Source: Atrina japonica (Eukaryota > Mollusca > Bivalvia > Pterioida > Pinnidae). From it: a stretch of 64,000 nt of DNA. Location of the stretch: assembly GCA_030159075.1 (NCBI GenBank), contig BROG01000973.1, forward strand, positions 62,001-126,000, given 5' to 3'. A program made the position numbers and the translations under genes. The notes beneath the pieces are model-generated. The model was not told where the DNA came from. It was given only the letters and a program-made list of their open reading frames with translations, and did no database searches. Below, piece by piece: positions 63,900-64,000 of this stretch; the first letter of the stretch is position 1; each line of letters begins with the position of its first letter.

Positions 63900-64000
63900 A
63901 TGTCTATTACGAATCAATATATCGAACCGTTATTGGATTTACCAACCCCACCTATCCGTGTTTTACAAAAGTCTTTAAAACCGTTACTGGATTTACCAAT
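63900..64000 (+). CDS. start of an ORF cut by the right edge
   Basis: ATG at 63900 after ctatttaaa, open for 33 codons to the window edge. The protein begins MSITNQYIEPLLDLPTPPIR and then repeats the pattern PLLDLP after 'VLQKSLK', so a unit of about 16 residues appears twice. The preceding DNA has TATA-like motifs (gctataaac at about 63871). Proline-rich repeated N-termini and 'tttaaaATG' starts resemble genes of Polinton-type elements, so this may be the edge of another element. I cannot confirm that. Confidence 0.4.
   Translation, partial: MSITNQYIEPLLDLPTPPIRVLQKSLKPLLDLP

Overview
The window is AT-rich metazoan nuclear DNA, not bacterial. It has a spliced gene with GT-AG introns, and the intergenic and intronic DNA is full of minisatellites, tRNA-derived SINEs, a DIRS retrotransposon, Penelope-like remnants, an Academ-like DNA transposon and a Polinton/Maverick. 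The repeat repertoire (SINEs ending in a 'gtgggac.tcaaacaacaataaacaac' type tail, the 'agctcacctga' repeats, the Penelope-like family) is what I would expect of a mollusc, most likely a bivalve. That identification is inference from recalled repeat families, not from a search.

Host gene. One gene runs on the + strand through almost the whole window: a cytosolic (group IV) phospholipase A2. Ten exons from 2623 to 51582 join in frame with consistent intron phases and carry the GSGGG-x-R oxyanion/arginine segment, the GLSGS nucleophile motif and the VVDGG aspartate motif. The 5' exons, including any C2 domain, lie left of the window. The catalytic part is spread over about 49 kb because its introns are packed with inserted DNA.

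Inserted elements, left to right. (1) 2751-3497: a 36-bp minisatellite that begins exactly on an exon/intron boundary and repeats the splice-donor sequence. (2) 6545-7880: a 68-bp minisatellite. (3) About 8040-13045: a DIRS-type tyrosine-recombinase retrotransposon (Gag-like, RT/RNase H/methylase-like, recombinase) with 157-bp inverted terminal repeats and an internal complementary region. (4) 14364-14639: a SINE with an 11-bp target duplication, sitting inside a dispersed repeat whose second copy at 54.2-54.8 kb keeps the empty site. (5) 17953-31604: a complete but inactivated 13.65-kb Polinton with about 225-bp inverted repeats and a 6-bp target duplication. It encodes an unknown acidic-tailed protein, a Cys-rich protein, packaging ATPase, major capsid, several Polinton-conserved structural or membrane proteins, minor capsid, integrase and protein-primed DNA polymerase B. 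(6) 38415-44257: a 5.84-kb DNA transposon with long inverted repeats and a TTA target duplication, coding for one very long, broken protein with a PIN/XPG-like region and a CXC-type cysteine tail (Academ-like). It is inserted into an older Penelope-like element fragment. (7) 34.3-50.2 kb: four copies of a dispersed repeat with AGCTCACCTGA ends.

After the last cPLA2 exon, the right 12 kb holds further tandem arrays (59, 28, 32 and 122 bp units), simple CA/TG repeats with a small poly-G MITE, a decayed Penelope-like retroelement (60.3-62.2 kb), another SINE, a striking palindromic GTGATATCAC array (63.2 kb), and an open reading frame entering from the right edge.

Nothing in the mobile elements looks functional as it stands: all have frameshifts and stops. 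The host phospholipase exons look intact.
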